From NCBI GenBank assembly GCA_016710325.1, contig JADJXK010000002.1:3348001-3412000 (forward strand): a DNA stretch of 64,000 bases, given 5' to 3'. Of the stretch, positions 54,303 through 63,810 are shown piece by piece. Position numbers and translations under genes: made by a program. The notes below the pieces were generated by a model. The model was not told the DNA's origin and did no database searches. It was given only the letters and a program-made list of their open reading frames with translations. Position 1 is the first letter of the stretch; each line of letters begins with the position of its first letter. The stretch is from Candidatus Leptofilum proximum (lineage in GTDB: Bacteria; Chloroflexota; Anaerolineae; Promineifilales; Promineifilaceae).

Positions 54303-55502
54303 TTAGCCAAAATGCGTCGCCAGCCGGTTGACAATGGAATTGCCAATGCTGATGGACGAAGTTGCTGCGGGTGACGGTGCGTTAACCACGTTGACAATAC
54401 GCGGACTTTCCTGGAAAGCAAAGTCGTCCAGCATAGAGCCATCTGGCTTGATAGCCTGCGCCCGAATACCGGCCGGGGCCGGAATCATGTGCTCGCCGCG
54501 AATGTCTGGGACCAGTTTCTGCAGCGCCTTGACAAACGCCGCCTTGCTGGCCGAACGCCACATTTCGCCCAGTCCGGCACGCCAATATGTTCTGGCCATG
54601 CGGCGAAAGCCAGGGTAGCTAAGCGTTTCCCACAAATCGCCCACGTTGATGTCCAGCTTGTTGTACCCCTCGCGGGCGAAGGCGAGGACGGCGTTGGGGC
54701 CGCATTCCACCCCGCCATCAATCATGCGCGTCAGGTGTACGCCCAGGAAGGGGAATTCGGGATTGGGTACCGGGTAGATGAGCCCGTTGCACAGGTAACG
54801 GGCTTCTGGTTTGAGCTCAAAGTATTCGCCGCGAAATGGCACAATTTGCGCTGGCACGGTGTCGGCCGTCATGCGCGTCAGGCGGTCGGAGTGCAGGCCG
54901 GTGCAGTTGATGAGGAAGTCGGCCGTAAATTCGCCCTGGGTGGTTACGGCCGTAACCCTATCGCTCTGTTCTTGAATATCGTTCACCCGCGCATTGAGGA
55001 TGATACGGCCGTTGTGCTCCTCAATAACCTCCGCAAACCGGGCAATCACCCGCTTGTAGTCCGTAATGGCTGCCTCCGGCACGTGAATGGCCGCAATGCC
55101 GTTGGCATGCGGTTCTAATTCGTGCAGCCTCGCTTGATCAATCAGCTGGCAGTCAACCCCATTGGCTTTGCCCCGCTCATAAATCATCTGCAGCGTGGCC
55201 AGTTCGCTCTCATCCACCGCCACAATCACTTTGCCCACCCGTTTGAAGGGAATACCTTCCCGTTCGCAAAACTGCTCCATCAACGCCTTGCCTTCACGGC
55301 AGTTTTGCGCTTTCAGCGAGCCAGGTTTGTAATAAATGCCGCTGTGCAGCACACCGGAGTTATGCCCTGTTTGGTGCGCCCCCAAGATCGTTTCTTTTTC
55401 TAAAACCGTAATGGATTTATCCGGATATTTTTGACTGAGGCTGTAACCTGTTCCCAGTCCAACAATGCCCCCGCCAAGAATAAGGATATCAGAATGTGTC
55501 AT
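54303..55502 (-). CDS. lhgO: L-2-hydroxyglutarate oxidase (FAD-dependent)
   Basis: This protein is about 399 aa. It has an FAD-binding ILGGGIVGLGTGY near the N-terminus and then 'ETILGAHQTGHNSGVLHSGIYYKPGSLKAQNC', very typical of LhgO/YgaF, which oxidises L-2-hydroxyglutarate to 2-oxoglutarate at the membrane. Late 'APAGIRAQAI' and the ending 'NAPSPAATSSISIG' also fit. ATG 55502 is chosen; the in-frame extension to 55547 adds 15 residues unlike the family. It follows the IS110 element. Confidence 0.9.
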   Translation of the reverse strand: MTHSDILILGGGIVGLGTGYSLSQKYPDKSITVLEKETILGAHQTGHNSGVLHSGIYYKPGSLKAQNCREGKALMEQFCEREGIPFKRVGKVIVAVDESELATLQMIYERGKANGVDCQLIDQARLHELEPHANGIAAIHVPEAAITDYKRVIARFAEVIEEHNGRIILNARVNDIQEQSDRVTAVTTQGEFTADFLINCTGLHSDRLTRMTADTVPAQIVPFRGEYFELKPEARYLCNGLIYPVPNPEFPFLGVHLTRMIDGGVECGPNAVLAFAREGYNKLDINVGDLWETLSYPGFRRMARTYWRAGLGEMWRSASKAAFVKALQKLVPDIRGEHMIPAPAGIRAQAIKPDGSMLDDFAFQESPRIVNVVNAPSPAATSSISIGNSIVNRLATHFG

Positions 55503-55613
55503 GGCCTGTATAAGCCCCCTTTGCACACGATAATGTTTTGTAAGCATAGATGACCGCCATAATACTACACTATTTAAAGAGAGTAACTAGCGTCATTTGC
55601 CTACGAACCACCA

Positions 55614-56357
55614 TTACACTTTTCGCCCCAAAAACAGGGAAAGCTGGGCCAGAGAGGTGATGCGCAGCACTTTGTCCGGCAGCTGCAGCTGGCCACCTTC
55701 GTCAGCGCGATCGACCCAGATTCCTCCAGCAAACCCTCCATTGGTTACGGCCGCAATCGCATCCACCTCTAAATTGTCACCTACGTAGAGGCAGCGAGCC
55801 GGGTCTTGTCGCAGCCTGGCCGCCGCCTGCCGGAAGATGGTTTTGCTGGGCTTGTGCACACCCACTTCCTCGCTGACGGTTAGCCGTTCCTGGGGAATGA
55901 TGTCGCCCAGAAGCTGTTTGATGGTTTGGCGCACGGAGGAGGAGTGGTTGGAGAGGATGCCCAGCTGGAGCTGGCGGGCTTTTAGCTGGCGCAGGGTGGG
56001 CAGGACATCGTCAAACAGGCGGTGGGGCAAACGGCCGTATCCCGCATATATCTCATAAGCAAAATTATAACTATCGTCTGAATGGCCCAGGCGGCGCAGC
56101 AGCTGGCGGTACAGCTGGATAATTTCCCGTTTTTTTTGCGGCCGCAGGGAAACAGCCACCGTACCGTGGGCAATATCAGCTTCCAGCGACGCCTGGGCTG
56201 CCGCCACATCGGCCTCGGTGCAGGCCACGCCATAGGTTTGAAAAAGCACCGCCGTGCGGGCAATGTGCGAAACGTCGAGTCCTAACGAGTAAGCGAGCGT
56301 GAAATCCCAATCGAAGAGTACGGCCGTAACAACTGCAAAATCTGGAGAAACGGTCAT
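55614..56357 (-). CDS. HAD-superfamily hydrolase
   Basis: This 247-aa protein has motif I VLFDWDFTLA (D-x-D), motif II ILSNHSSS, Lys in KPSKTIF (motif III) and motif IV VGDNLEVDAI, with a helical cap of the phosphoglycolate-phosphatase type between I and II. It would be a phosphatase for a small phosphate ester; the substrate is unknown. The frame is open to 57140, but residues before the ATG at 56357 are antisense to the gene at 56565. Head-to-head with that gene, 207 bases apart. Confidence 0.85.
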   Translation of the reverse strand: MTVSPDFAVVTAVLFDWDFTLAYSLGLDVSHIARTAVLFQTYGVACTEADVAAAQASLEADIAHGTVAVSLRPQKKREIIQLYRQLLRRLGHSDDSYNFAYEIYAGYGRLPHRLFDDVLPTLRQLKARQLQLGILSNHSSSVRQTIKQLLGDIIPQERLTVSEEVGVHKPSKTIFRQAAARLRQDPARCLYVGDNLEVDAIAAVTNGGFAGGIWVDRADEGGQLQLPDKVLRITSLAQLSLFLGRKV

Positions 56358-56564
56358 TTTTTGTCCTGTGTATGCATGATGTTCCTGTGGGCAATCATTG
56401 TACCCAGTTTGACGCGCCACACGCGTGAAGGTCACATCAAAATAACAAAAATGCGTGAGCGGAACGTAAATAATGCACCTGCCATACAATTCTTCCGTTT
56501 CTATACCTGTTGTCTCTATCGGGATACATTGAACCAACCACGGCCGTTTGCTAAGGTCCGTATT

Positions 56565-57173
56565 ATGCAACCAAATGCGAAACAACACCCTTCCCGAATG
56601 GTAGCGATTGTAGGCGCGTTGGGGGCGGGTAAGGACGATTTGGCCCAATACCTTAGAGAGCGCTATGGAGTGGTGGTGGTTGAAGTGGGTGATTTCGCCC
56701 GTCAGCTGGCGGAAGAAGCCGATAAGGCGGAGCCAGCCACTTACGACAGTTCGGCGCAGCAGCTGGCCGAGCATGGGCCAGAATACGTCATCTACCGCCT
56801 GGTGGATGAGATACGCCAAAACGACGAATGGCAGGGCACCCCGTTGGTGATCACTGGCGTACAGACTCCGGCAGAGACGGCCGTTCTCCAGGAGCAGTTT
56901 GGTGATGACCTGCTGGTAGCCTACGTCAAGGTTGGCAGCCAGGCTGCCCGCTTTAACCGGGTGCAGCAGCGCGGCCGCCCCACGGAGCCCGAAGATTTTG
57001 AGGAATTTGTTGAGCAAGATGAATCGCTGAAGGATGACTTTGCCCTGCCGCACACGCAGGATAAGGCCGACGTGATCCTGTGGAACAGCGACTCGCTCGA
57101 CGTGTTTTTTGGGCAGATTGAGACCCAAATCGTTCCCCACCTGATGCGCTACCCTTACAACCCCGCTGCCTAA
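56565..57173 (+). CDS. P-loop NTPase, dephospho-CoA-kinase/nucleoside-kinase-like
   Basis: This 202-aa protein has a Walker A near residue 18 (VGALGAGKDDLAQYL) and a pattern 'GDFARQLAEE ... ITGVQTPAETAVL ... VAYVKVGSQAARFNRVQQRG', like kinases that use a P-loop plus a lid with Arg. Context resembles NMP or dephospho-CoA kinases, but specificity is not clear. ATG 56565 has AAGG about 9 bases upstream. The earlier in-frame ATG at 56361 crosses non-coding sequence. It precedes aconitase by 50 bases and may be co-transcribed. Confidence 0.7.
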   Translation: MQPNAKQHPSRMVAIVGALGAGKDDLAQYLRERYGVVVVEVGDFARQLAEEADKAEPATYDSSAQQLAEHGPEYVIYRLVDEIRQNDEWQGTPLVITGVQTPAETAVLQEQFGDDLLVAYVKVGSQAARFNRVQQRGRPTEPEDFEEFVEQDESLKDDFALPHTQDKADVILWNSDSLDVFFGQIETQIVPHLMRYPYNPAA

Positions 57174-57223
57174 GACTGTTTTGAGCGGTTACGGCCGTTC
57201 CCTTCACCTCCCCGAAAAACCTT

Positions 57224-59158
57224 ATGAAACAAAACGTGACCCAAAAACTAATCGCCAGCCACCTGCTAGAAGGCAGCATGGAACCCGGCGCTGAAATTGG
57301 CCTGAAGGTTGACCAGACCCTGACGCAGGATGCCACCGGCACGATGGTTATGCTGGAGCTGGAAGCGATGAACCTGTCGCGCGTGAAGACGGAACTCTCG
57401 GCTCAGTACATCGACCATAACCTGATCCAGGCTGACTACCGCAACCCGGACGATCACCTCTTCCTGCGCAGCGCCTGCCAGAAGTTTGGCGTCTGGTACA
57501 GTCGCCCCGGCAACGGCGTCAGCCACCCGGTACACATGGAGCGATTTGGCGTACCCGGCAAAACGATGGTGGGTTCAGACAGCCACACGCCAGCGGCCGG
57601 TTCCCTGGGCATGTTGGCCCTGGGCGCAGGCGGGCTGGAAGTGGCCATGTCGATGGACGGTGCGCCGCTTTACCTCAACATGCCAGAAGTGCTGGGTGTA
57701 CGCCTTACTGGGCAGCTGCCCGACTGGGTCAGCGCCAAGGACATCATTTTAGAGATGTTGCGCCGCTACGATGTCGATGGCGGGGTGGGCAAGATCATCG
57801 AATATTATGGCCCAGGTTTGCAGCACCTCACGGCGATGGACCGGCACGTCATCGCCAACATGGGCACGGAACTGGGGGCCACCACCACCGTTTTCCCCTC
57901 CGACGAAGCAGTGCGCCGCTTCATGCGCCAGCAGGGGCGAGAGGATCAATGGGTGGCGCTAACTGCCGACGAAGGCGCAACCTACGATCTTTACGAGGAA
58001 ATCAACCTGGCCGAGCTGGAACCACTCATCGCCCTGCCCAGCAGTCCGGGCAAAGTGGTTCCCGTGCGCGAGGTGGCGGGCAGCGACATTTACCAGGCGT
58101 ACATCGGCTCCTCGGCCAACCCTGGCTTGCGTGATTTTGCCGTGCCTGCGCTGGTGGTAGACGGCCGTCAAATCCACGACCGCGTCTCGTTTGATATCAA
58201 CCCCAGCTCACGCCAGATTTTAGAGAACTTGATGGAGATGGGGCTGCTGGCCAAGCTGGTACATGCCGGGGCCCGTATCCACCAGGCGGGCTGCAACGGC
58301 TGCATCGGCATGGGGCAGGCCCCGGCTTCGGGGCGCATTAGCCTGCGCACGGTGCCGCGCAACTTCCCCGGCCGCTCCGGCACCAAGGAGGATGCCGTTT
58401 ATTTGTGCAGTCCAGAGACGGCCGCTGCCGCCGCCCTCACCGGCAAAATCACCGACCCGCGTGAGCTGGACATGCCTTACCCCCGTTTTGAAGAGCCAGA
58501 CAACATCATCATCAACGAGCAGATGCTGGTGCCCCCGCCGCCCGCCGGTGCCCACGTTGAGCTGGTGAAGGGGCCAAACATCCAGCCGCTGCCGCACTTC
58601 AAACCGCTGCCCGAGACGGTGGAAGGCAAGGCGCTCATCGTGGTGGGGGACGACATTTCTACCGACGAAATTATGCCCGCCGGGTCCAAGGTGTTGCCGT
58701 ACCGCAGCAACATCCCCGAAATCAGCAAGTTTGTCTTCAACCAGCTCGACGAAGATTATTACGAGCGGGCGATGGCCCACCAGGAGCAGGGGCACTTTGT
58801 GGTGGGTGGTGACAACTACGGGCAGGGTTCCAGCCGGGAACACGCTGCCCTGGCGCCGCGCTACCTGGGCTTGCGGGCCGTGGTGGCCAAAAGCTTTGCC
58901 CGCATTCACTGGCAAAACCTGGTCAACTTTGGCATTTTGCCGCTCACCTTTGCCGAGGAGGCGGATTACGGCCGTATCGTCGAAGGCGATCTGCTCCAAC
59001 TGCCCGATGTGGGCCAGACCATTCGCAGTAGCCACGAAGTGCGCCTGGTGAACAAAACCAGAGACGAATCGTACACGGTTGAGCATACCCTGTCGCCCCG
59101 GCAGGTGGAGATGGTGCTGGTCGGCGGGCAAATCAACCAGTTCCGCAAGCGGCATTAA
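57224..59158 (+). CDS. Aconitate hydratase (short, about 640 aa type)
   Basis: This 644-aa protein has the aconitase layout: GSDSHTPAAGSLGMLALGAGG near residue 116, Cys357 and Cys360 in GCNGCIGMGQ as two [4Fe-4S] ligands, and a swivelling C-terminal domain with 'GDNYGQGSSREHAALAP'. The third ligand site, normally GSCTN, reads IGSSAN (Ser297), so that Cys is replaced. This may be normal for this short branch. It would interconvert citrate and isocitrate. No Shine-Dalgarno is visible before ATG 57224. Confidence 0.87.
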   Translation: MKQNVTQKLIASHLLEGSMEPGAEIGLKVDQTLTQDATGTMVMLELEAMNLSRVKTELSAQYIDHNLIQADYRNPDDHLFLRSACQKFGVWYSRPGNGVSHPVHMERFGVPGKTMVGSDSHTPAAGSLGMLALGAGGLEVAMSMDGAPLYLNMPEVLGVRLTGQLPDWVSAKDIILEMLRRYDVDGGVGKIIEYYGPGLQHLTAMDRHVIANMGTELGATTTVFPSDEAVRRFMRQQGREDQWVALTADEGATYDLYEEINLAELEPLIALPSSPGKVVPVREVAGSDIYQAYIGSSANPGLRDFAVPALVVDGRQIHDRVSFDINPSSRQILENLMEMGLLAKLVHAGARIHQAGCNGCIGMGQAPASGRISLRTVPRNFPGRSGTKEDAVYLCSPETAAAAALTGKITDPRELDMPYPRFEEPDNIIINEQMLVPPPPAGAHVELVKGPNIQPLPHFKPLPETVEGKALIVVGDDISTDEIMPAGSKVLPYRSNIPEISKFVFNQLDEDYYERAMAHQEQGHFVVGGDNYGQGSSREHAALAPRYLGLRAVVAKSFARIHWQNLVNFGILPLTFAEEADYGRIVEGDLLQLPDVGQTIRSSHEVRLVNKTRDESYTVEHTLSPRQVEMVLVGGQINQFRKRH

Positions 59159-59160
59159 GA

Positions 59161-59240
59161 AGTGGCACCGCAAAGGGCGCAGAGAACGCAAAGAGAACTA
59201 AAAAAATCTTTGCGGACTTTGCGGACTTTGCGGTTCATTC
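59161..59240. repeat. Intergenic CGCAAAG/CTTTGCG-type repeat
   Basis: The spacer between aconitase and the HPF-like gene carries CGCAAAGGGCGCAGAGAACGCAAAGAG followed by CTTTGCGGACTTTGCGGACTTTGCGG, i.e. three tandem CTTTGCGGA units plus complementary CCGCAAAG units. This can fold into a hairpin. No gene in it. Confidence 0.6.
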
Positions 59241-59260
59241 CTCTATAGGAGAAAACGCAA

Positions 59261-59698
59261 ATGGACGAATTAGAATTTACCCTGGAATTGAACAGTGAAG
59301 ATTTACCCAAAGCGGCCGAATACAAACTCTACGCCCAGGCCGAAGAGCGACTGCGCAGCCTGGCGGCCGATCACAACGATATGGTGGGGGCGGCCATCAA
59401 CGTGCGGCGACCTGCTTCCGGGCAATCTGCCTTTTTGCATGAGGTGACCGTGGTGATTTACGGCCGTCCCGAGCACATCGCCGCCACCGAGAAAAATGCC
59501 TCGCCGGAGCAGGCGCTCAAAGGTGCGCTGGATGCCGCCGAGCGGCAAGTGCGCAAGCGGCGCAAAAAGCTGAAGGAGCGCTGGAAGCGGCCCGGTAACC
59601 ATCCCGTCGAACAGGAAATCGGCGAGACGTACATTGCCGAAGAAGAAGACGTCAACGAAGACATTGAAGAAATCGAAGACGAACTCGACGAGACGTAA
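59261..59698 (+). CDS. HPF/RaiA-like ribosome-associated protein (probable)
   Basis: This 145-aa protein has the beta-alpha-beta-beta-beta-alpha pattern of ribosome hibernation factors: 'FTLELNSEDLPKAAEYKLYAQAEERLRSLA', then 'HEVTVVIYGRPEHIAATEKNASPEQALKGALDAAERQVRKRRKKLKERWK', rich in basic residues for rRNA contact. The acidic C-terminus (EEEDVNEDIEEIEDELDE) is unusual. The function would be stationary-phase ribosome protection. AGGAGA about 8 bases before ATG supports the start. Confidence 0.6.
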   Translation: MDELEFTLELNSEDLPKAAEYKLYAQAEERLRSLAADHNDMVGAAINVRRPASGQSAFLHEVTVVIYGRPEHIAATEKNASPEQALKGALDAAERQVRKRRKKLKERWKRPGNHPVEQEIGETYIAEEEDVNEDIEEIEDELDET

Positions 59699-59711
59699 GT
59701 GACCGTCTAGA

Positions 59712-59746
59712 TAGATTGGGCCACTCTCAAAGAGTGGCTCAATCTA
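59712..59746. terminator. Hairpin between convergent genes, probable terminator
   Basis: Arms at 59712-59727 and 59731-59746 form a 16-bp stem (one G-T wobble on RNA level) with a 3-nt loop. It lies between the stop of the HPF-like gene (59698) and the stop of the PBP gene on the other strand (59753), a typical bidirectional position. The usual T-run is absent on both sides. Confidence 0.65.
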
Positions 59747-59752
59747 AAAACT

Positions 59753-62700
59753 TTATGGCGTAGGGGTGCTTTCGGGGGTGGCTGTTTCGCTGGGAACGGC
59801 CGTTTCCGTTGGCGTGCTCTGCGTCGTGGGAGTGGCGGTGGCCGTAGGCTCGTTAGTAGACGTGGCGGTTGGCGTGGCTGTCGCGGTCGGCGTCTCCGTC
59901 GGTGTTGGGGTGACGGTTGGCGTGGGCTGGAGCAGCGTTACGGTAACACGCTCTTGCACGATGGCTCGATCTTCCTCCGGCGTGGTGGGATTGTCGGGGC
60001 CAAACAGCAGGACGCGAATGGTCAGCGGTCCAGAGTAGTTAAGCGACGATGTGTCCCAACTGGCCAGCGTACCATTTTCCACACTGATGTCCTGGCGCTC
60101 CCGCGCCAGTCCCCATCCTTCCGGATTGTTGCCAAAACCATACTCCACCTGGTAGCCCCCAAAACCCGGCGCGCTGACCGATCCCACAATTTCCACCGTG
60201 CCGCTCACCTCAGTGCCCGCTTCAGGCTGGGTGATGGTGATTTGCGGGCGGGGCGTGTTTTCGTCGCAGGCCTGTTCGGGCGGCAGGCGCAGCGGGATGG
60301 CAATGCCGCGGGCGCTGGCCCAGGCCTGCCCGGCGGCCGTATTTTGCAGCCAGTTTTGTGCAGCGGCTTCCTCACGTGCTCGGACCGTTTCGCCACCGCT
60401 GGTCAGCAGGGTAAAAAAGCTGGCCTGGTAGACATTTTCAGGGCAGAACTCGTTGGCCCGCAGCCCGGTCCACTGGTCGAGCTGCACCGTGCGGATGAAA
60501 TCCTGCTCACTGCTCAGCGGCGGTTGGTCTTCGGCAAAGCGCTCGATGAGGCGGTTCGTACAGTCGCTGCCGGGGCGGGCGCCGGAGGCGCTGCAAATTT
60601 CGATGTCGACGACGCTGGACGGCCGACCAAAATCCACTGGCTGCCGGTTGGCCAGGTACTGCGTCATGAAGCTGTTCCAGATGGGTGTAGCCGTGCGCGA
60701 ACCAGACTCACCGGGGGCCATTGGCTCGTTATTGGTGTTGCCGACCCAAACGGCCGTTACCACCTGCGGCGTATAGCCAATGGTCCACACATCGCGCACG
60801 TCGTTGCGCGTGGTGCCAGACGTGCCCGTTTTGGCCGCCACGCGATGCCCTGGAATAACCAGCCCATTGTTCACGCCAAACTCCGGTTGCCGCGCGTTGT
60901 TGTCTGACAAAATATCGCTGAGCAGATAGGCATGCGCCGGACGCACCACCTGGGTTACGGCCGGATCAGGCGCGGGCTGCTCAAACAAAATCTCACCAGC
61001 ACTGTTTTCGATGCGGCGGATGGTGTAGGGTGGAATAAAGTTACCCTGGTTGGCCAGCGTGCCAAACGCGCCGGCCATCTCCAATGGGCTGATTTCGCCG
61101 CCGCCCAGAGCCAGGGCCAGGCCGTAGTTGCGCGGCGCGCCCTGCGCCACACAGCCCGGATCTTGCAGCGAGGTCAGCCCCACTTTTTGCACGTTGGCAA
61201 TAAAGTTACACACGCCGACAAACTCCAGCGCTTTAACCGCCGGGATGTTGTAAGAGTTGCCGAGAGACGGCCGTAATCTTAACGGCCCATGAAACTCGTC
61301 ATCATAATTTTTGGGTTCGTAGGGCGGATTGGCACCGTTGGGGAAGGTCGTGGGTACGTCCCAAATGAGCGTGGCAGGTGTCCACCCCTGCTCCATGGCC
61401 GTCAGGTACACCAGCGGCTTGATAGTCGAGCCAGGTTGGCGCGGTGCCAGGGCCATGTTCACCTGGCCGCTGATCGCCTCATCGTTAAAATCGACGCTGC
61501 CTACCAGGGCCAAAATCTCGCCGGTGTTCGGCTCCAGCACCACGATGGCGGCATTGTTGGCCCCGGCGGCGTTAATACTGGGGCGGGCATTGGCCAGTGT
61601 CGTTTCGGCCAGCTGCTGGGCGCTGGGGTCCAGCGTCGTTTGGATGCGCAGCCCGCCGCGGTAAATGGATTGGGCGCCCAGCAGTGCTTCCGCCTGCTGC
61701 AGCACGGTGACGGTGAAGTGCGGATAGGTGATCTCGCGCACCGGCGGCGTCATGCTGTAAATAAACGCGCCCATTTCGTTGAGGGCGGCCTGCGCCTCTT
61801 GGATCGTGATGTATCCTTCCGCTTCCATCAGGCTGAGCACCTGCGATTGACGGCCAATGGCAAGCTGTGGCGCGGTGTACGGGTCCCACAGCGCTGGTGC
61901 CTGGGGCAGCCCGGCCAGCAGTGACGCCTCGGCCAGGGTCAAATCGGCGGCTGATTTGTCAAAGTAAGTTTCAGCGGCCGCTTCGATGCCGTAGGCCAGG
62001 TTGCCGTAATAAATTTCATTCAAATATATTTCCAGGATTTCGTCTTTCTCGTAGTCCAGGTTCATCTCGGCGGCGAGAATGATTTCGCGCACCTTGCGGC
62101 GGAAGGTGCGTTCGGTACGTTCGTCTTCTTCCAGCAGGGTAGCGCGCACCACCTGCTGGGTAATGGTGCTGGCCCCGGAAACAGCTTCCCCTTCTCGCGC
62201 GGCCTGCAAAATGGCCCGGGCAATGGCTATCGTATCAAAGCCGAAATTTTCATAGAAGCGTGCATCTTCCGTGGCGATGGTGGCCTGGATGAGCAGCGGC
62301 GAGATTTGGTCCAGCGAGACGCGGGTGCGGTTGCCAATCGAGGGATCGGCCAGGGCAAACAGCTCGTTGCCGTTGCGGTCGTAGATGCGTGCCGTTTCAA
62401 AGGTACTGACACGGTTTTCCAGCTCGGCCACAGGCGGCAAGTCGCTGGCAATCACGCTGTAAGCGATGGCTAACCCGGCGGCGGTGAGGGCCACGGCCAG
62501 CACGCCCAGGACCAGGCTAATCACCACACCGCGGGCAAAGCAGCTGCTCCAGTTGCGGCGGCCGGGGGCCTGCCGTTTGGGACGAGGCTTGGGTTCCTGC
62601 CGGGGCATGGCCACCGGGCCGGTTGGCTGGACGGCCTGGCGCTGAGGTTGTGGCTGCGGCCGTCTGGGTTGGGTTGGCTGGGCAGGTTGGCGGCGCGGCG

Positions 62701-63289
62701 GCTGTTCCCGCTCTGGCCGTGGCTGAGTCGGTGTCTGGCGTACGGGCTGCCGCTGTACGGTGGGTTTGTCTGGCTTTTCTTCACGCCGGAAAACCTGCGT
62801 GGGCTGCTCGGAACGCGGCCGTTCCGGCGGTGGAATGGCCAGGTCTGGCTGTACCTCGGTGGCGTCGGGGTCCTCGATGGGCGGCCGGTTGATGGGGCGC
62901 AGCTTGGATGGCGTCAGGGGCAGCGGGGTGGGTTTGGGCCGGGCGGGTCGCACGGGGGGCAGTCCCTCGGTGTCTTCATCGTCGGGCAGGTTGATAGTGA
63001 GGGTTTGTTCGTCGTCGGCTGGGGTGGTGGGGGCATCGGTGGGTGCGGCCGTGGGAACGGCCGTATCCAACTCCTGTTTATCTTCTGCTTTCGGCTTCTC
63101 TTTAGCCGGTGGTTTCGGCCGTTGGCCAGCGCCGGGCTGGAGCACAATCGTTTCCGGCACGTCAGCATCGGACATCAAATCCAGCAGCGAAACGGTACCA
63201 AACGATTCTTCCTCTTCTGGCTTCGGCTGGGGTTTTTGTGTTTCTTCTTCAGGCTGTTCGGGATTCGGCCGTTTTTGCTCGTCACTCAT
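59753..63289 (-). CDS. Class A penicillin-binding protein (PBP1A-like) with long Pro-rich head and Thr/Pro tail
   Basis: This 1178-aa protein has about 265 cytoplasmic residues rich in Pro, Gln and Arg, then a TM helix near 265-285 and a GT51 transglycosylase domain ('IATEDARFYENFGFDTI' with the catalytic Glu near 342, 'SGASTITQQVVRATLLEEDERT'). A transpeptidase domain follows (Ser in PGSTIK near 620, SYN, KTG in AAKTGTSG near 815), then a beta-sandwich and a TPT-repeat tail. It builds peptidoglycan outside the membrane. The unusual head may bind partners. No Shine-Dalgarno seen. Confidence 0.92.
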   Translation of the reverse strand: MSDEQKRPNPEQPEEETQKPQPKPEEEESFGTVSLLDLMSDADVPETIVLQPGAGQRPKPPAKEKPKAEDKQELDTAVPTAAPTDAPTTPADDEQTLTINLPDDEDTEGLPPVRPARPKPTPLPLTPSKLRPINRPPIEDPDATEVQPDLAIPPPERPRSEQPTQVFRREEKPDKPTVQRQPVRQTPTQPRPEREQPPRRQPAQPTQPRRPQPQPQRQAVQPTGPVAMPRQEPKPRPKRQAPGRRNWSSCFARGVVISLVLGVLAVALTAAGLAIAYSVIASDLPPVAELENRVSTFETARIYDRNGNELFALADPSIGNRTRVSLDQISPLLIQATIATEDARFYENFGFDTIAIARAILQAAREGEAVSGASTITQQVVRATLLEEDERTERTFRRKVREIILAAEMNLDYEKDEILEIYLNEIYYGNLAYGIEAAAETYFDKSAADLTLAEASLLAGLPQAPALWDPYTAPQLAIGRQSQVLSLMEAEGYITIQEAQAALNEMGAFIYSMTPPVREITYPHFTVTVLQQAEALLGAQSIYRGGLRIQTTLDPSAQQLAETTLANARPSINAAGANNAAIVVLEPNTGEILALVGSVDFNDEAISGQVNMALAPRQPGSTIKPLVYLTAMEQGWTPATLIWDVPTTFPNGANPPYEPKNYDDEFHGPLRLRPSLGNSYNIPAVKALEFVGVCNFIANVQKVGLTSLQDPGCVAQGAPRNYGLALALGGGEISPLEMAGAFGTLANQGNFIPPYTIRRIENSAGEILFEQPAPDPAVTQVVRPAHAYLLSDILSDNNARQPEFGVNNGLVIPGHRVAAKTGTSGTTRNDVRDVWTIGYTPQVVTAVWVGNTNNEPMAPGESGSRTATPIWNSFMTQYLANRQPVDFGRPSSVVDIEICSASGARPGSDCTNRLIERFAEDQPPLSSEQDFIRTVQLDQWTGLRANEFCPENVYQASFFTLLTSGGETVRAREEAAAQNWLQNTAAGQAWASARGIAIPLRLPPEQACDENTPRPQITITQPEAGTEVSGTVEIVGSVSAPGFGGYQVEYGFGNNPEGWGLARERQDISVENGTLASWDTSSLNYSGPLTIRVLLFGPDNPTTPEEDRAIVQERVTVTLLQPTPTVTPTPTETPTATATPTATSTNEPTATATPTTQSTPTETAVPSETATPESTPTP

Positions 63290-63321
63290 AAATTTAATAA
63301 ATAACCATTAACCAACAACAA

Positions 63322-63792
63322 TTAACCATTGCCCTGGCTCTTAATCAACATCACCCAATCGCCCCGCTGGACGGCTTTGCCGTGCTGGTTGTAAACGGCA
63401 TATTTCATGTTGATGGTGCCTCCACCCAGGCGCGGCAGCGCTTTTGTCTCGGTGATTTCCAGCACCACGTGAACCGTGTCGCCGATGAAAACCGGCAGAC
63501 TAAACTTGGCGCTCAGCTCGCGGAAAGCCAGCACGGTGCCTTCGATGATGCCCGACTGCACCGCCAGCCCGGTGGCAATGGACTGCACCAGCAGCCCGTG
63601 GGCTACCCGCTGGCCGAAGCTGTCTTGGGCGGCAAACTCGGCGTCGGTGTGAATCTGGTTAAAGTCGCCCGACAGCCCGGCAAAGGTCACAATGTCGGCT
63701 TCGGTGATGGTGCGTGCGGCCGTTACAAGCTGATCGCCCACGGCAAACTGTTCAAAATAGCGGCCCCGTGGCTGGTAGGTGAGTTTGGTCAT
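63322..63792 (-). CDS. MaoC-family (R)-specific enoyl-CoA hydratase/dehydratase-like protein
   Basis: This protein is about 156 aa with the hot-dog fold. The catalytic 'FAGLSGDFNQIHTDAEFA' (Asp-x-x-x-x-His) and 'FGQRVAHGLLVQSI' motifs of MaoC/PhaJ are present. It would hydrate an enoyl-CoA. ATG 63792 has GGAG close upstream; an in-frame ATG 15 bases before is also possible. No beta-oxidation genes are nearby to fix the pathway. Confidence 0.85.
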   Translation of the reverse strand: MTKLTYQPRGRYFEQFAVGDQLVTAARTITEADIVTFAGLSGDFNQIHTDAEFAAQDSFGQRVAHGLLVQSIATGLAVQSGIIEGTVLAFRELSAKFSLPVFIGDTVHVVLEITETKALPRLGGGTINMKYAVYNQHGKAVQRGDWVMLIKSQGNG

Positions 63793-63810
63793 AGATGCTC
63801 CATCCAATCG

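Noticed and set aside
56358..57140. N-terminal 261 residues of a long minus-strand ORF in frame with the HAD hydrolase
   Set aside because: Antisense to the P-loop kinase-like gene; HAD motif I starts just after the ATG at 56357.
58220..59191. 323-aa minus-strand ORF opposite aconitase
   Set aside because: Antisense shadow; no motif, whereas the plus strand encodes complete aconitase.
59954..60907. 317-aa plus-strand ORF opposite the PBP gene
   Set aside because: Antisense shadow with low-complexity composition; PBP motifs are on the minus strand.
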